64,000 bases of DNA from Aspidiotus rigidus (GCA_035079385.1 JAVHKY010000023.1:5782001-5846000), one strand, 5' to 3'; shown: positions 1 through 10,607, counted from the stretch's first letter. Numbers and translations are program-made. Notes: generated from the sequence alone by a model not told the origin.

Positions 1-1
1 T

Positions 2-3000
2 TTAAACGATCTTTCGTTATTGAAGGCCCGATACGATAATATAGTAATTGTAGGACAAGGGCAAACAATCGATTTCAACGAGAGGAAAGAATTTCTTTCC
101 GCTTACCGCGACGCGAGAGAAAAACTCTTGCGTATAGTTGGGATCGATAATACTTTGCCAAGTCCATCGTGTGGCCATCCGCAAGAAGATAGAATCTTCA
201 AACTTCCTGCGTTAGATGTTCCGAAATTTTCTGGGGCAATAGAAAAGTGGGCTGCATTCAAAGCTGACTTCCTTCATCTAATTAGCGACTCTAGAATTAA
301 AAAAAGTGAGCGCGCCAAGCAGAGATATCTGATGATGGCTTTACAGGATGACGCTGAAAAATTAATTCAGAATTTAAAGGAAGGAAGCTTCGAGGAGTGC
401 TGGTCAATTGTGTGTCAAACATACGATCAGCCATTCCGTCGTGTGCACGCCCACTTAGAAGCCCTGTTTAAGAAAGGAAATCAGAGTCAGCCTCTTAGAA
501 CCCTGCTAGTTGACCACCGTCAACATGCTTCTGGCCTGCGTTCCGCATTAGACGAGCTGGAGATTTCAGCGTACGACATGGTCGTAATCGCGTCCTTTTT
601 GGACAAAACTTCTCCAGCAACTCGTCTTTCTTGGGAAAAAGAGGTCGGAAATAAGGGTTCGGGTCATTGTACCCTTAAGAATTTTTATGAATTCATGGAA
701 AAGGAGTGCGGCGCTCTAGAACGAGCAGGAAAAGGACAAAGATCCTGCTCAGCCCCACCGCACCAGAAAGCTGGGTCCTCAACACCAATCAAAAGAGGAA
801 TAGCGGCAGCGGCGGCGTCAAAATCGAAACCGAAGAGAAGTAAGAAGATACCGCTCTGTGCGATGTGTGGAGAAGGGCATTATTTAAATAAGTGCCCGAA
901 ATTCATGGATATGAACAAAGAGGAAAGGATGAAATTCGTAGCTGAAAACAGTGTATGTCGCATCTGCTTATGCAAAAGTTGTAAAGGAGTTGAAACTGCA
1001 AAAAATTGCTCGTTTAAGTTTCTCATGTGCCCTTGTGGCGGGCTCCACAACGGTATGTTGCATCAGAGATCAAAGGAATCTCGCGGAAACAACACTGGTG
1101 AGTCTCTCGACTTATTAATTAACACCAATATTTTAGATGTTGATAGCTTTAACCCCGAAATGTCGTCTGAATCGAATACTATTTCACTAGGCTTAGTAAA
1201 TCCTGTGGTCGCTAATAGCTTAAAGATGCATGTTGAAATTGAGGCTCTTTTAACCACGGCTCTTGTAAAAGTTAGAGTGAATGACAAAGTCTTAGAGGCT
1301 CGCGCTTTCCTTGATAATGGTAGTCAAGTACATTTTGCTACCACAGAGCTGGTAAAGATTCTCAATGCTGAGGTAGTAGAAACGCAATGCCAAATTGACG
1401 GTATTTTTGGCTCAGCAGGGTCAATTGCTAAAGAGGCAATCTTAGTGATTGAATCTTGCTACACGAATTTTAAAATTTCAATCCCAGCATTGGTGGTCGA
1501 TAATATTCTCAATTCGCATATACCAACTGATTATTTTGAAATCGACTCCTGGAGAATTCCCTCGTGGGTTCAATTAGCTGACCCACAATTTAACACTCCT
1601 GCGGGTATTAACCTATTATTAGGTTTACAAGTGTTTTGGAAGATATTAGGTAGCAAAAAGTTGTGCTTACGACCTTCGTTGCCTGAATTAAGGGAGTCAG
1701 AGTTAGGTTGGTTGGTAGCAGGTGATTTACAAGTCACTGCGCGAGCAGAGAATACCTTTGTCTATTGTGCTAAGGAAACTGATCACCAGTTATTAAGAAC
1801 AATAGAAAAGTTCTGGATTGTAGAATCTCTTGAAACCCTAAATCCTCCTTTCACTAACGAAGAGAAAGAATGCGAGCGCATTTTCACTGAAACTACGTTT
1901 CGACGAGCTGATGGTCGCTTTGTAGTGACTCTTCCTTTTAAGGAGTCACCCACAGTTCTAGGTGAATCACGTACGCAAGCCCTAAATCGTTTCTATGCTT
2001 TAGAAAAGCGCTTAGCAAATAACTCAGCTCTTAAAAAGGATTATGTTTCTTGTATGGAAGAATATATTCAATTAGATCATATGAAAGAAATCAAGGAAAC
2101 TAGCAATGAGAGTATACCATCATATTATATACCTCATCACGCTGTGATCAAACCTTCCTCTACTTCTTCTCCTGTACGTGTCGTTTTCAACGCTAGTATG
2201 CCAACGACTTCTGGTCTGTCGCTGAACGATATTTTAATGGCAGGACCGGTGGTTCAGCCATCTCTCTTTTCAACGATGCTTCGTTTTCGAACACACAAAT
2301 ATTGTTTCGTAGCTGACGTTAAAAAGATGTATCGCATGGTACGTCTCCACCAATCATGTACTCCTCTTCAACGCATCTTTTGGCGTAAATCCCCTGAAGA
2401 AGAATTGAAGGTTTATGAGTTGCAAACTGTAACTTTTGGAACAAAAACAGCGCCATATCTTGCTACTAGGTGTTTTAAGGAATTGGCTTTGAATTACTCG
2501 GAGTCATATCCTGCAGCAAAATCGGTTCTATTGAATGATTTTTACGTCGATGACGTATTAAGCGGTGCTGATGATATCGATGCTGCTAAAACAATCATAA
2601 ACGAATTGAGGAAGCTGCTAGGCCTTGCAGGATTTGAATTAACAAAGTGGTGCGCTAATGAACCTGAGATTCTAGCGGATATAGAAGAGGAGATTATAAA
2701 GGGTCACAGTCCTTTAATAATTGGAGAGTCAGAAACTATAAAAACTTTAGGAACCCTATGGTTACCTAATAAAGATGCATTTGTTTTTCGCTTTGCTAAG
2801 GAAACTAATGCAATGGCTAGAACAAAAAGAGAGATTCTATCAGCAAGTGCAGGCTTCTATGATGTCCTAGGACTTTGTGGTCCAGTAATAGTTACTGCAA
2901 AGCTTTTCATGCAGTTTCTATGGATTTTACGCCATGCCTTAACAGACCACAATAGTAGTGTAGGGAAGGATTTAATACAAGAAACGCGCGAGACAGGCCA

Positions 3001-3922
3001 AAAAGGTCAAATTTATTGCTGGAATGATGAACTTCCTGAAGAAGCATTAACCAAATGGAGGGAATTTGCACAAGGTCTTTATCTCTTAGACAATTTTGAA
3101 ATTCCTCGCTTTATCTCATTCACAAAAACTAATTTATGCTTTGAACTGCATGGATTTGCTGATGCCTCATCAAGGGCATATGGAGCAGTAATTTACAGTC
3201 GAGTGATCGACAGTTTTGGAGACGTTAAAGTAAATTTATTATGTTCTAAATCTAGAATAGCTCCTTTAAAGCAACTTTCTATTGCACGTTTAGAATTGTT
3301 AGCAGCTGAATTATTAGCCAAACTAATTCACAAAGTTAAGATCGACTTGTCGTTAAATATCAAAATTGATAAAATTAGATTGTGGTCAGATTCTAAGGTT
3401 GCTTTGTCATGGATTGGATCTGAATCCATTAAGTGGAATGTATTTGTAGCACATCGAGTCAGCAATATTCAATCTTTGACTGTTTCTTGTATATGGGATT
3501 ACGTTCAATCCGCTACAAATCCAGCAGACATTTTGTCTCGCGGAGCTTTGCCTCTAGAATTTGTACAGGCCTTTCTGTGGCATAGTGGATCAGATTGGCT
3601 TTCCAATCAAACAACCCCATGGTCAGATTCGATTGAGTACTTACCAAATAACAAAGAACCTTTAGAGCGTAGAGCAATAAAGGTTGTGTTTCCAGTGCAG
3701 TCTCAAGAAGATAATTTGGAACTGTTTTCCTTGGTAGGAGAGCCTATGACAGGGAAATTCTCTACAGAATTTGGAATCCGTCAAGGATTCGTCAGACTAG
3801 TACGACTAGTAGCGCTCTTGCTTAGGTTCTTACTGAATTGTTCTTCAGTACAGAAACACTTTCCAAAAGGCACTGGCATTTTAAAGCCTTACGAATTTCG
3901 TAATGCCAACTTGTCTTGTTAA
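2..3922 (+). CDS. BEL/Pao gag-protease-RT-RNase H polyprotein (5' partial)
   Basis: The frame is open from base 2 and no ATG decides a start; the first TTG at 20 is only an alternative start, so the protein continues off the left edge. Counting residues from base 20: a gag-like DUF1759-type region (about 45-200); a CCHC zinc knuckle C280-X2-C283-X4-H288-X4-C293 followed by a second Cys/His cluster; a retropepsin-like domain at about 405-570 whose active site reads D432-N-G-S rather than the usual D-S/T-G; a reverse transcriptase with D766 in V-A-D-V and the Y-V-D-D box at 842-845; a Pao-type linker; and RNase H with D1048 and D1124. The frame ends at 3922, where integrase is expected to follow. 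It overlaps the next ORF by 20 bases in a different frame. Identity is firm from domain order; function is doubtful because of the frame break. Confidence 0.9.
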   Translation, partial: LNDLSLLKARYDNIVIVGQGQTIDFNERKEFLSAYRDAREKLLRIVGIDNTLPSPSCGHPQEDRIFKLPALDVPKFSGAIEKWAAFKADFLHLISDSRIKKSERAKQRYLMMALQDDAEKLIQNLKEGSFEECWSIVCQTYDQPFRRVHAHLEALFKKGNQSQPLRTLLVDHRQHASGLRSALDELEISAYDMVVIASFLDKTSPATRLSWEKEVGNKGSGHCTLKNFYEFMEKECGALERAGKGQRSCSAPPHQKAGSSTPIKRGIAAAAASKSKPKRSKKIPLCAMCGEGHYLNKCPKFMDMNKEERMKFVAENSVCRICLCKSCKGVETAKNCSFKFLMCPCGGLHNGMLHQRSKESRGNNTGESLDLLINTNILDVDSFNPEMSSESNTISLGLVNPVVANSLKMHVEIEALLTTALVKVRVNDKVLEARAFLDNGSQVHFATTELVKILNAEVVETQCQIDGIFGSAGSIAKEAILVIESCYTNFKISIPALVVDNILNSHIPTDYFEIDSWRIPSWVQLADPQFNTPAGINLLLGLQVFWKILGSKKLCLRPSLPELRESELGWLVAGDLQVTARAENTFVYCAKETDHQLLRTIEKFWIVESLETLNPPFTNEEKECERIFTETTFRRADGRFVVTLPFKESPTVLGESRTQALNRFYALEKRLANNSALKKDYVSCMEEYIQLDHMKEIKETSNESIPSYYIPHHAVIKPSSTSSPVRVVFNASMPTTSGLSLNDILMAGPVVQPSLFSTMLRFRTHKYCFVADVKKMYRMVRLHQSCTPLQRIFWRKSPEEELKVYELQTVTFGTKTAPYLATRCFKELALNYSESYPAAKSVLLNDFYVDDVLSGADDIDAAKTIINELRKLLGLAGFELTKWCANEPEILADIEEEIIKGHSPLIIGESETIKTLGTLWLPNKDAFVFRFAKETNAMARTKREILSASAGFYDVLGLCGPVIVTAKLFMQFLWILRHALTDHNSSVGKDLIQETRETGQKGQIYCWNDELPEEALTKWREFAQGLYLLDNFEIPRFISFTKTNLCFELHGFADASSRAYGAVIYSRVIDSFGDVKVNLLCSKSRIAPLKQLSIARLELLAAELLAKLIHKVKIDLSLNIKIDKIRLWSDSKVALSWIGSESIKWNVFVAHRVSNIQSLTVSCIWDYVQSATNPADILSRGALPLEFVQAFLWHSGSDWLSNQTTPWSDSIEYLPNNKEPLERRAIKVVFPVQSQEDNLELFSLVGEPMTGKFSTEFGIRQGFVRLVRLVALLLRFLLNCSSVQKHFPKGTGILKPYEFRNANLSC

Positions 3923-5105
3923 AATTGCTCAAAAGGAAAACTTTGCTCGTGAAATTAAAGAATTAATGTCTGTAAGAAACAGTACATCAACTAACAAGAT
4001 AGAGAACAAAGAGAGACCGTTATTCAAGAGCAAATTAGCTAATTTAAATGCCTTTCTTGACAATCAAGGTATACTTCGAGTAGGAGGTCGTTTAGAGAAT
4101 GCAGAACTTTCATACGATGAAAGACATCCAATTATTCTTCATTCTCATCATAAATTGGCAAAACTTATAGTGTGGCATGAGCATTTAGCCCATTTACATG
4201 CTGGGCCACGACTTTTAAAGTCTGTAGTGCGTAGACGTTATTGGATTCTTGGCTTAAGTAATTTAGTCAAAAAATGTCTAATAAAATGTCACACTTGCAT
4301 CACTCTAAAAGCTAAGACACAGGAACAAATAATGGCTAATTTACCTAAGCAGAGATTAGTTCTATTTAAAGTAGCTTTCAATGTGACAGGAGTTGACTAT
4401 GCTGGTCCATTTTCCATCATTGGCAAGGGAGGGAGGCACAAAGTTTTTGTTAAGGCTTACGTAGCAGTATTTGTCTGTTTCACGACGAAGGCGGTTCATC
4501 TGGAACTTGTTTCAGATTTAACCAGTCAAGCATTCTTGGCTGTACTAACCCGCTTTATTTCTCGTCGAGGCATCCCAGCCGAAATACATTCGGACAATGG
4601 CACAACCTTTGTTGGTGCTAATACAGAGCTACAGAAGTTATATAGCTTCCTAGATGAAAATGCAGAAACCATTAATAACTTTGCCGTTGAAAAGGGAATC
4701 TCTTGGCATTTTATTCCCGCAAGCACTCCTCATTTTGGGGGTATTTGGGAATCAGCCGTAAAGTCTATGAAAGCTCACCTGAAATCAGTTTTATTGAATA
4801 GAACGTTTACTTTTGAAGAGTATACAACTTTGCTGACCCAAATAGAAGCTTGTCTTAACTCACGCCCTCTTACACCTCAATCATCTGATCCAGATGATCT
4901 AGGAGTTCTGACTCCAGGTCATTTCCTAGTTGGAGGTCCTCTTACAGCACTTCCTAATGAGTCTCTAACTGACATTCCAGAAAATAGAGTCAAACTCTAT
5001 AAACGACGTGAGCAAGTCGTACAATTTTTCTGGAAACGTTGGTCAAGTGAATATCTTAATACGCTTCAACAACGTAACAAGTGGAAGCTGTTAAGGATGA
5101 ATTAA
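3903..5105 (+). CDS. BEL/Pao integrase (frame-shifted continuation)
   Basis: This is the integrase part of the same element, one frame over from the upstream polyprotein. It has an N-terminal H2C2 zinc-binding segment (H-E-H-L-A-H ... C-H-T-C) and a rve catalytic core. The D, D, E residues are visible as D165 in G-V-D-Y-A-G-P, D231 in H-S-D-N-G-T and E283 in G-G-I-W-E-S. The first ATG at 3903 is probably not a true start: similarity to BEL integrases seems to run straight on from the upstream frame, which points to an indel near 3903-3922. The C-terminal domain breaks off after L-Q-Q-R-N-K-W-K and resumes in a third segment. Programmed frameshifting is possible but not supported by any obvious slippery site that I could see. 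Confidence 0.88.
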   Translation: MPTCLVKIAQKENFAREIKELMSVRNSTSTNKIENKERPLFKSKLANLNAFLDNQGILRVGGRLENAELSYDERHPIILHSHHKLAKLIVWHEHLAHLHAGPRLLKSVVRRRYWILGLSNLVKKCLIKCHTCITLKAKTQEQIMANLPKQRLVLFKVAFNVTGVDYAGPFSIIGKGGRHKVFVKAYVAVFVCFTTKAVHLELVSDLTSQAFLAVLTRFISRRGIPAEIHSDNGTTFVGANTELQKLYSFLDENAETINNFAVEKGISWHFIPASTPHFGGIWESAVKSMKAHLKSVLLNRTFTFEEYTTLLTQIEACLNSRPLTPQSSDPDDLGVLTPGHFLVGGPLTALPNESLTDIPENRVKLYKRREQVVQFFWKRWSSEYLNTLQQRNKWKLLRMN

Positions 5106-5284
5106 AGGTAAATGACCTTGTTCTTATTAAAGAGGACAATACGCCTCCAGCGACATGGAAAAGAGGTAGAATTCAAACTTTACACCCAGGTTCAGACGGT
5201 CTCAGTAGAGTAGTAACCCTTAAAACAGGTACAGGCTCGTTACAAAGACCAATAGTAAAATTGGTCTACTTACCTACTGAGTAA
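5081..5284 (+). pseudogene. BEL/Pao C-terminal integrase-associated domain (DUF5641-like)
   Basis: There is no ATG; the first usable codon here is GTG, so this is a broken-off piece and not a gene. The peptide continues the integrase C-terminus with D-L-V-L-I-K-E-D-N-T-P-P and a final R-P-I-V-K-L-V-Y-L-P, hallmarks of the domain that closes BEL/Pao polyproteins (DUF5641). It lies in the same frame as the first polyprotein segment, so the two frame changes cancel. Confidence 0.8.
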
Positions 5285-5841
5285 AGATATATCATCATCA
5301 ATTAAGCATTCGACTTATGAGACTTGTTAACACTTTAACAATGATTGTTTGACAGATGGGAATGGAAAAGAAGCGGCAAATTAATTCTCGGTCAAATATT
5401 ACGACAGTAAACTCGAAAAATGTATTGTTAAGAATATTATAACTCAGTAGCGATTATGTAATTCTTCGAGTTGATGTTAATTTATTTATATTTGCCTTAA
5501 AAGTGCTGATGGCGATACGACTAGTCAAGAGATGAACGGTACTAATCTCTCTCAGCCCTTCTCCTTGAAGAAATGAATTAAAACTAGACAGGTAGGTCTA
5601 TTGAGACCGTAGCTTCATATGTACCGATGAAGCGGGACAGAATCGCCATGTCCTATAATTTAGATAACTTCTTTATCAAATATCCTTCCCAGTCACTGTC
5701 ACAAAACCTGTCGTCGGATTATTAACCATAGTTTATTAGTACGAACTATCTGGTCAATCCTTTAGTCTCAAATCATTAGTGATTAGTCGAATTATCAAGT
5801 TTGGCTTAATGTAGCGAGCACATTGTTTGAACAGAGTGTTC

Positions 5842-5854
5842 AAAGGGGGGAGGA
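5842..5854 (+). other. polypurine tract of the BEL/Pao element
   Basis: An AAAGGGGGGAGGA run lies immediately before a TG dinucleotide. In LTR retrotransposons such a run primes plus-strand DNA synthesis and directly abuts the 3' LTR. Confidence 0.65.
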
Positions 5855-6383
5855 TGGATAAATCTGCTGCTTAATTTCACTGATACGATTCCTGATCGAT
5901 TCCTGATCGTATTTCATTGTACTACAAGTGAAATTTTGTATAGTCTGAAGAACCCTTTTTACCTGAGCTTAGACCGAACAATAGATTGAAAGAGAAAGTT
6001 AATCGAACCTATTAGTACATGACGACCGGCAAACAAGAGTTCTGGACAAATCAGTCTTCCACTTTTCGTCTATCGAGACCGTTCCCGGAGCGTAAGCTCG
6101 CAGAGGATATTAGCTCTTTCGTTACGGCGTTCGCGGAGTTACTAGTTAATTCTCGGTCAAGTATGGCGCGATAAACCTTTCGATATCTGATAGTCTCTCA
6201 AGGTACCTTCAGGTAGAATTAGGAAGAAAAACATTGAACCAAACCACCCAGATGATGACCCGTACGGGTAAGTTCGGGTAAGTAAACTCTTACGTACTAA
6301 ACACTAGGTTCCCTTGAAAAGAATAAAATTAAAATAATATAAAATATAGGCTACACATTCAGCTATAAAAATTTTTAATTACA
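5855..6383 (+). repeat. probable 3' LTR of the BEL/Pao element
   Basis: The segment starts TGGAT right after the polypurine tract and can end at TTACA, giving TG...CA borders and about 529 bp. AATAAA-like sequence near 6320 could serve as the poly(A) signal. The borders are inferred because the 5' LTR is not in the window for comparison. Confidence 0.5.
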
Positions 6384-6553
6384 GTTTCTTCATATCAAGT
6401 CGTGGAAATGGTTTCGACGTAGCCTTCGTACAGATAGGGAGTTATCCAGCAAATCGATAGCCAGTACATTATCGTGATTATCTAGTCGAGCTGAATGACT
6501 GACCGCCGCCTCCGTGATAGTACAGGCAAAAATACAACTTTTATGAATCGAAA

Positions 6554-6762
6554 TTTTTTTTTTTTTTTTCATTTTATGATTTACTTTCTTCAAATTCTAA
6601 AGAGCGATTAAATCATACTCTTTTAATACAAGAAATCAAACTCGGTTCCAGTCCTTACAACGGATTGCTATGTCAGAGTACTATTGTTTTCAACCTTTTT
6701 TCTTTTTTTTTTTCTATACATTTATGCATGTGTATAATTTTTTTTCCCCTATTCTTTTTTTT
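6554..6762 (-). repeat. poly(A)-ended segment shared with 40100-40296
   Basis: On the minus strand this reads from an A-rich stretch through an ACATGCATAAATGTAT motif and CATAGCAATCCGTTGTAAGG to a poly(A) end. The same sequence, about 85-90% alike by eye, appears on the plus strand at 40100-40296. It lies beyond the usual LINE tail of copy 1 but inside the 14-bp target duplication, so it was mobilised together with the LINE or is the 3' end of a longer LINE subfamily. Confidence 0.7.
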
Positions 6763-6952
6763 TCTTCGTTCTTTTTTTTTTTTTTTTTTACGAGCAATGC
6801 AGCTGCGCTAAGGGCTATTTGCTCGGCAGATAGTTCTGCTTTTACATAAACTTAGTATTCAATAAAGTAGAAAGAAAGGAAAGTTGAAAACAAAACAAAA
6901 TACATGTAAAAGAATTGAGATGAAATAAAAATATAAAGGAAAACAAAAATAT

Positions 6953-6989
<37 letters not shown>

Positions 6990-7005
6990 GCGTCATCGTT
7001 TGGAG

Positions 7006-9505
7006 TTAAACGTGGTTGTAAAAGTCAGTAGATCGTAAGTAAGTTAGAGTTGAGTCAATTGTTTCGGAGTTGTTATAGAGAGTTTGTTGTACATTAATAG
7101 AAATGTTGAGGGAAGATCGGAAAGGTTGTAAAGTCGGGCAAGAGAAAAGGTGTTCAACTGTTGAATTGTCTTCGAGACAGTGCGGACATGATGGTGGGCC
7201 AAGGTTTGCTAGAAGGTGAGTATAAGTAAGACGAGTGTGTCCTATTCTCAGTCGAGCTAAGATGACTTCCTCTCGTCTAGAATGTCTGTGGGATGAGGAC
7301 CAAAAAGAGGGATTGGTTTTAATTTTTCTCAATTTGTTGTTAGTTAAATTTTTCCAAGAGGAAAGCCAAAGTTGGGAAATTAAGGAAGCGTAATATACTT
7401 TTAGGTCTTTTGCCGGTGAGAGAATAGGGTCCGTTATTTTAGGAAGAGATGTTGCTTGTTTGGCTGCTTTATCTACTGAGTCGTGAGGTGGAAAGTCAAC
7501 GTGTCCAGGAATCCAAGCCAGAATAATATGAGAGTTTATTAATTTCGTAGTGTGGAGAGCCAAAAATATACGTTGAATTAAGGGGTTAGTTGAGAAAGGA
7601 TCCGCAATGGCTTCTAGAGACGAGAGGGAGTCAGTCAAAAGTTGTTTCGGTAGTAGTTGCGCAATTTGTGATATACAGGCAAAGATACCCTTTAATTCAG
7701 CTGTGTATACCGACGCTGAATTTCGTATGCGGTATGCCTCCATTTCGCCACCAAAGGAGAACGCGTAAGATGTTCTATGGCGATATTTTGAGCCATCTGT
7801 GAGACAAAGGGTATAACCTGCAAATTCGTCGATAAGTTTTGCTGTATGTTTTCGATAAATTGAATTGCTGACTTTAGAAACTTCCGTGAGGTCTAGTCTG
7901 ATATCAGGAATGGAGAAGAGCCACGGGGGGGGGTAGCTGTCAGGATAGGCGGAAGGTTGAGATTACGAGCGAGAGAAGTTTCTAAGCAAGTATGGATATA
8001 TTTCGTTGGTTGACGATTAAAAATTGGATTAATTTCAGAGATTAAAGATTTGTAAACGGGGAAATTTGGAAATTGAGATATCGAAATAAGAAGATTCGAA
8101 GAGAGGGTGGATCGGCGAACAGATAGAGGTGGTTCCGCTGCCTCGGCACACAGACTAAGACTAGGGCTCGTTCTGAATGCTCCCAAAACCAGCCTAAGAG
8201 ATGAGGAATGGATTGTGTCCAAAAGAGCTAAAGACGATTTATTGGCGAGATTGTAGATAGGGGCTCCATAGTCAGGTTGTGATCGGATTAAACTTTTGTA
8301 CAGATTTAGGAGTAATTTTCGGTTGCAACCCAGTCGAGGGTGAGAAAGATATTTTAGGGTATTCATCGAGCGTAAACATTTGGCTTTTAGTAATTTGATG
8401 TGTGGAATCCAAGTTAGTTTTTGATCAAGTAAGAGTCCTAGAAATTTTATTGAATCAGTGGTTTTAATTGGAAAATTTTGAAGATAAAGTGAGGGAGTTG
8501 ATGGAGGAGATTTCTTTTTCTTATGGAAGATAATTAGGAATGTTTTGTTTTAGGAAAATTGGAAGCCGCGGTCAGATGACCAAGAGGAAATATTGTCCAA
8601 GGATTCTTGTAAGAGTCTGTGAGCCCTGATAGGATTTGAAGAGCGGAGCGAGATGCTGTAATCGTCGGCAAAAAGTCTTTGAGAAATTGGGAAGCTGGTG
8701 TTGAATGGAAGGTCGTTAATGGCGACCAAACAGAGAAGAACGCTCAGTACTTCTCCTTGCGGAACACCGTCTTCAATTATATAATGAGAGGAGAGCTTAT
8801 CCTGTAGTCTGACGGAGATGAATCTGTCTTGTAGGAAACTTTGGAGAATTTTTGGGAGATTTCCTCGTAGACCGAATGTAAATAGTTGTTTACATATGTA
8901 ATGTCTCCAGACGTGCGGGTACGCTTCTTGAAGATCGAAGAATATTGTATAGAGAGGGGAGTTCGAAAGGAAGGCTTGTTGAATTTGGGTGTGGAGGTCG
9001 GCAAGGGCTTGAATTGAGTTACGACCTTTTCTGAAGCCATATTGTACAGGGGATAGTAGATTGTTTTGTTCGAGGAACCACCAAAGTCTTTTGTTAATTA
9101 TTTTTTGAAACAGTTTGCCCAACACATTGGTGATAGCAATGGGCCGATATGAAGAGGGGGAAGACGGATCTTTCCCAGGTTTCAGAGTAGGTAGAATGAA
9201 CGCCAATTTCCAGTCTGTAGGGTAGATACCTTCTGATAAAATCGAATTGAAAAGAGAAAGGAGATATTCAAGAGCGGTAGGGTGAAGATTTTTGAGCATT
9301 GTGGCATGTATGTTGTCCGGTCCTGGGGATGCATTTTTGAGATTTTTGTGTAGGGTTGAGGTGAGTTCGATTTGAGTGATTGGTTGATTGTAACAGTGAG
9401 TGTTGTCGGAGGAATCGAAATTTATCAGAGAGGATTCTGATTCATATTTTTTTTGAAGGAATGAGGCGGAATAATTTGAGTTCGATAAGACAGTTTTGAA
9501 TTTTA
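7006..9505 (-). pseudogene. LINE copy 1 ORF2: reverse transcriptase, RNase H, Cys/His tail
   Basis: Reading downward from about 9505, the frame gives the RT fingers (S-P-G-P-D-N-I-H-A), the Y-R-P-I-A-I motif, Y-G-F-R-K-G-R-N-S, G-V-P-Q-G-E-V-L-S-V and the catalytic F-A-D-D-Y box. The thumb follows, then RNase H (L-T-D-G-S; W-I-P-G-H; D-K-A-A-K-Q-A-T) and a C-terminal C-P-H-C...H-L-F-S-C zinc-knuckle-like motif. RT plus C-terminal RNase H and the V-P-Q-G-E-V-L-S-V wording suggest the I clade. Only two lesions were seen: a TAA at 8552-8550 inside otherwise continuous frame, and a frame change at the homopolymeric G-run near 7923-7932. The damage is light, which suggests a fairly recent insertion. 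Confidence 0.85.
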
Positions 9506-9700
9506 AAATTCATATAAAATTATAGATGTTGAATTCATAAAAAAAAATTGAATCTAATATTCTATTATAAATAAAATTATGAATTTAATTGAACTTGAAA
9601 ATTTGGTCCGATTGGAAAGTAGTTCCCCCTCCCCTCCTCTCATGAACCTACGTCCACATCGTGGGATTTGAACTGGAGAGAAGACGACTTTTATGAATCG

Positions 9701-10580
9701 GAAATAAACATTTTTCTCAAATCTCTCACTAAAATATCTCTTCTCAGTCAGCAGAAGTTTACCAGGACGTAATAGGATTATAGAACGCTAGACGAAAGCC
9801 AAAGGGGCAAAGGGTACGGCTGCATCTCAGCTCTAGGAAAAACTTCCCCAGAAACGGGAACCTAACCTAGCGCTTCTTACAACTGCGGTTCAATTCGCGA
9901 GGGAGGTAGGTGGTAGAACCAAGACATTTTCACGTGATTTTCCTGCAAAGCATGAAGTCGATGTCTAAATTGATCTCATTCACTCTGGCTGAGTATCTTA
10001 CAGTCATCAATTCCCTTTGGTTAGGTTAGGTGACTCAACGGAGGCAACAAAATGACAATCTGTGGACTACAATATGAGTCGAAATATCTTCCCAAACTCA
10101 TGGATGCCATTGGTCGTCAAGTCCAAATTATTTATAGAGGACCCTTCAACTTTCAAAGAAAATTTTATGGAAGGATTTCGTACATGAAACTAACTAAGAA
10201 GATTTTGTGCCCTTGTCCACGCATATAGAACATCGTTTACGTATCTGTGCTAATAATAAACATGGCTCAACTACTCTTCGCTCGGAGAGAGAAGATCAAG
10301 TTCAAATTTGGACATAAAGACCTCCAAAATGAAGTACTCAAAGGGGAATCGAAAGGGATATCTACATCTTTGAGAAACTCAAAAATTACTTCCAGCCACT
10401 TATGTTGGAGAAATTAGTCAACTTCTTTGTAAGAGAGTCTCTCAAAATGTGAATGATGCCGAGGCCGGGAGTGATCACACTGCTTTCTCATGCCCACGAA
10501 ATTAGACACAATTTTAAATTTAAGAATGTTTCTATTTTAGGCCATAAAAATAATAAGTAGATGAAAAAAATGTTAGAGGT
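9701..10580. other. stretch without recognised gene
   Basis: No reading frame with a recognisable product, tandem repeat or transposon motif was found. It lies upstream of the secreted-protein gene at 10608 and may contain its regulatory DNA. Confidence 0.4.
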
Positions 10581-10590
10581 TATAAATATA
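10581..10590 (+). promoter_or_regulatory. possible TATA box of the 10.6-kb gene
   Basis: TATAAATATA lies 18 bp before the first ATG at 10608. That is very close for a transcript start about 30 bp downstream, so either in-frame ATG (10629 or 10635) could be the true start. Position and wording only; no other promoter element was recognised. Confidence 0.3.
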
Positions 10591-10607
10591 CATAATTAAA
10601 GAACACA

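Larger units (their letters stand above)
1..6383 (+). mobile_element. BEL/Pao LTR retrotransposon, 5' end outside window
   Basis: The order of domains is gag-like region, zinc knuckle, aspartic protease, reverse transcriptase, RNase H, integrase and C-terminal integrase-associated domain. That is the BEL/Pao order, with RNase H before integrase. A purine-rich tract and a probable 3' LTR follow. The 5' LTR, primer-binding site and target duplication lie left of base 1. The internal frame changes twice, so this copy is probably inactive. The stretch 5285-5854 holds no ORF and is the non-coding region before the LTR. Confidence 0.9.
6551..9686 (-). mobile_element. LINE copy 1 (I-clade-like non-LTR retrotransposon), with 14-bp target duplication
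   Basis: The element runs right to left. Its ORF2 remnant (9505-7006) is followed by a 3' UTR, a conserved tail (GCCGAGCAAATAGCCC ... TGCTCGTAAAA, at 6826-6785) and then about 200 bp ending in poly(A), seen as a T-run at 6554-6569. ACTTTTATGAATCG occurs exactly at 6537-6550 and 9687-9700, a 14-bp direct repeat bracketing the whole insertion. Bases 9506-9686 carry no recognisable LINE coding sequence and may be filler or a 5' inversion. The copy lacks ORF1 and the endonuclease, so it is 5'-truncated. Confidence 0.82.
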
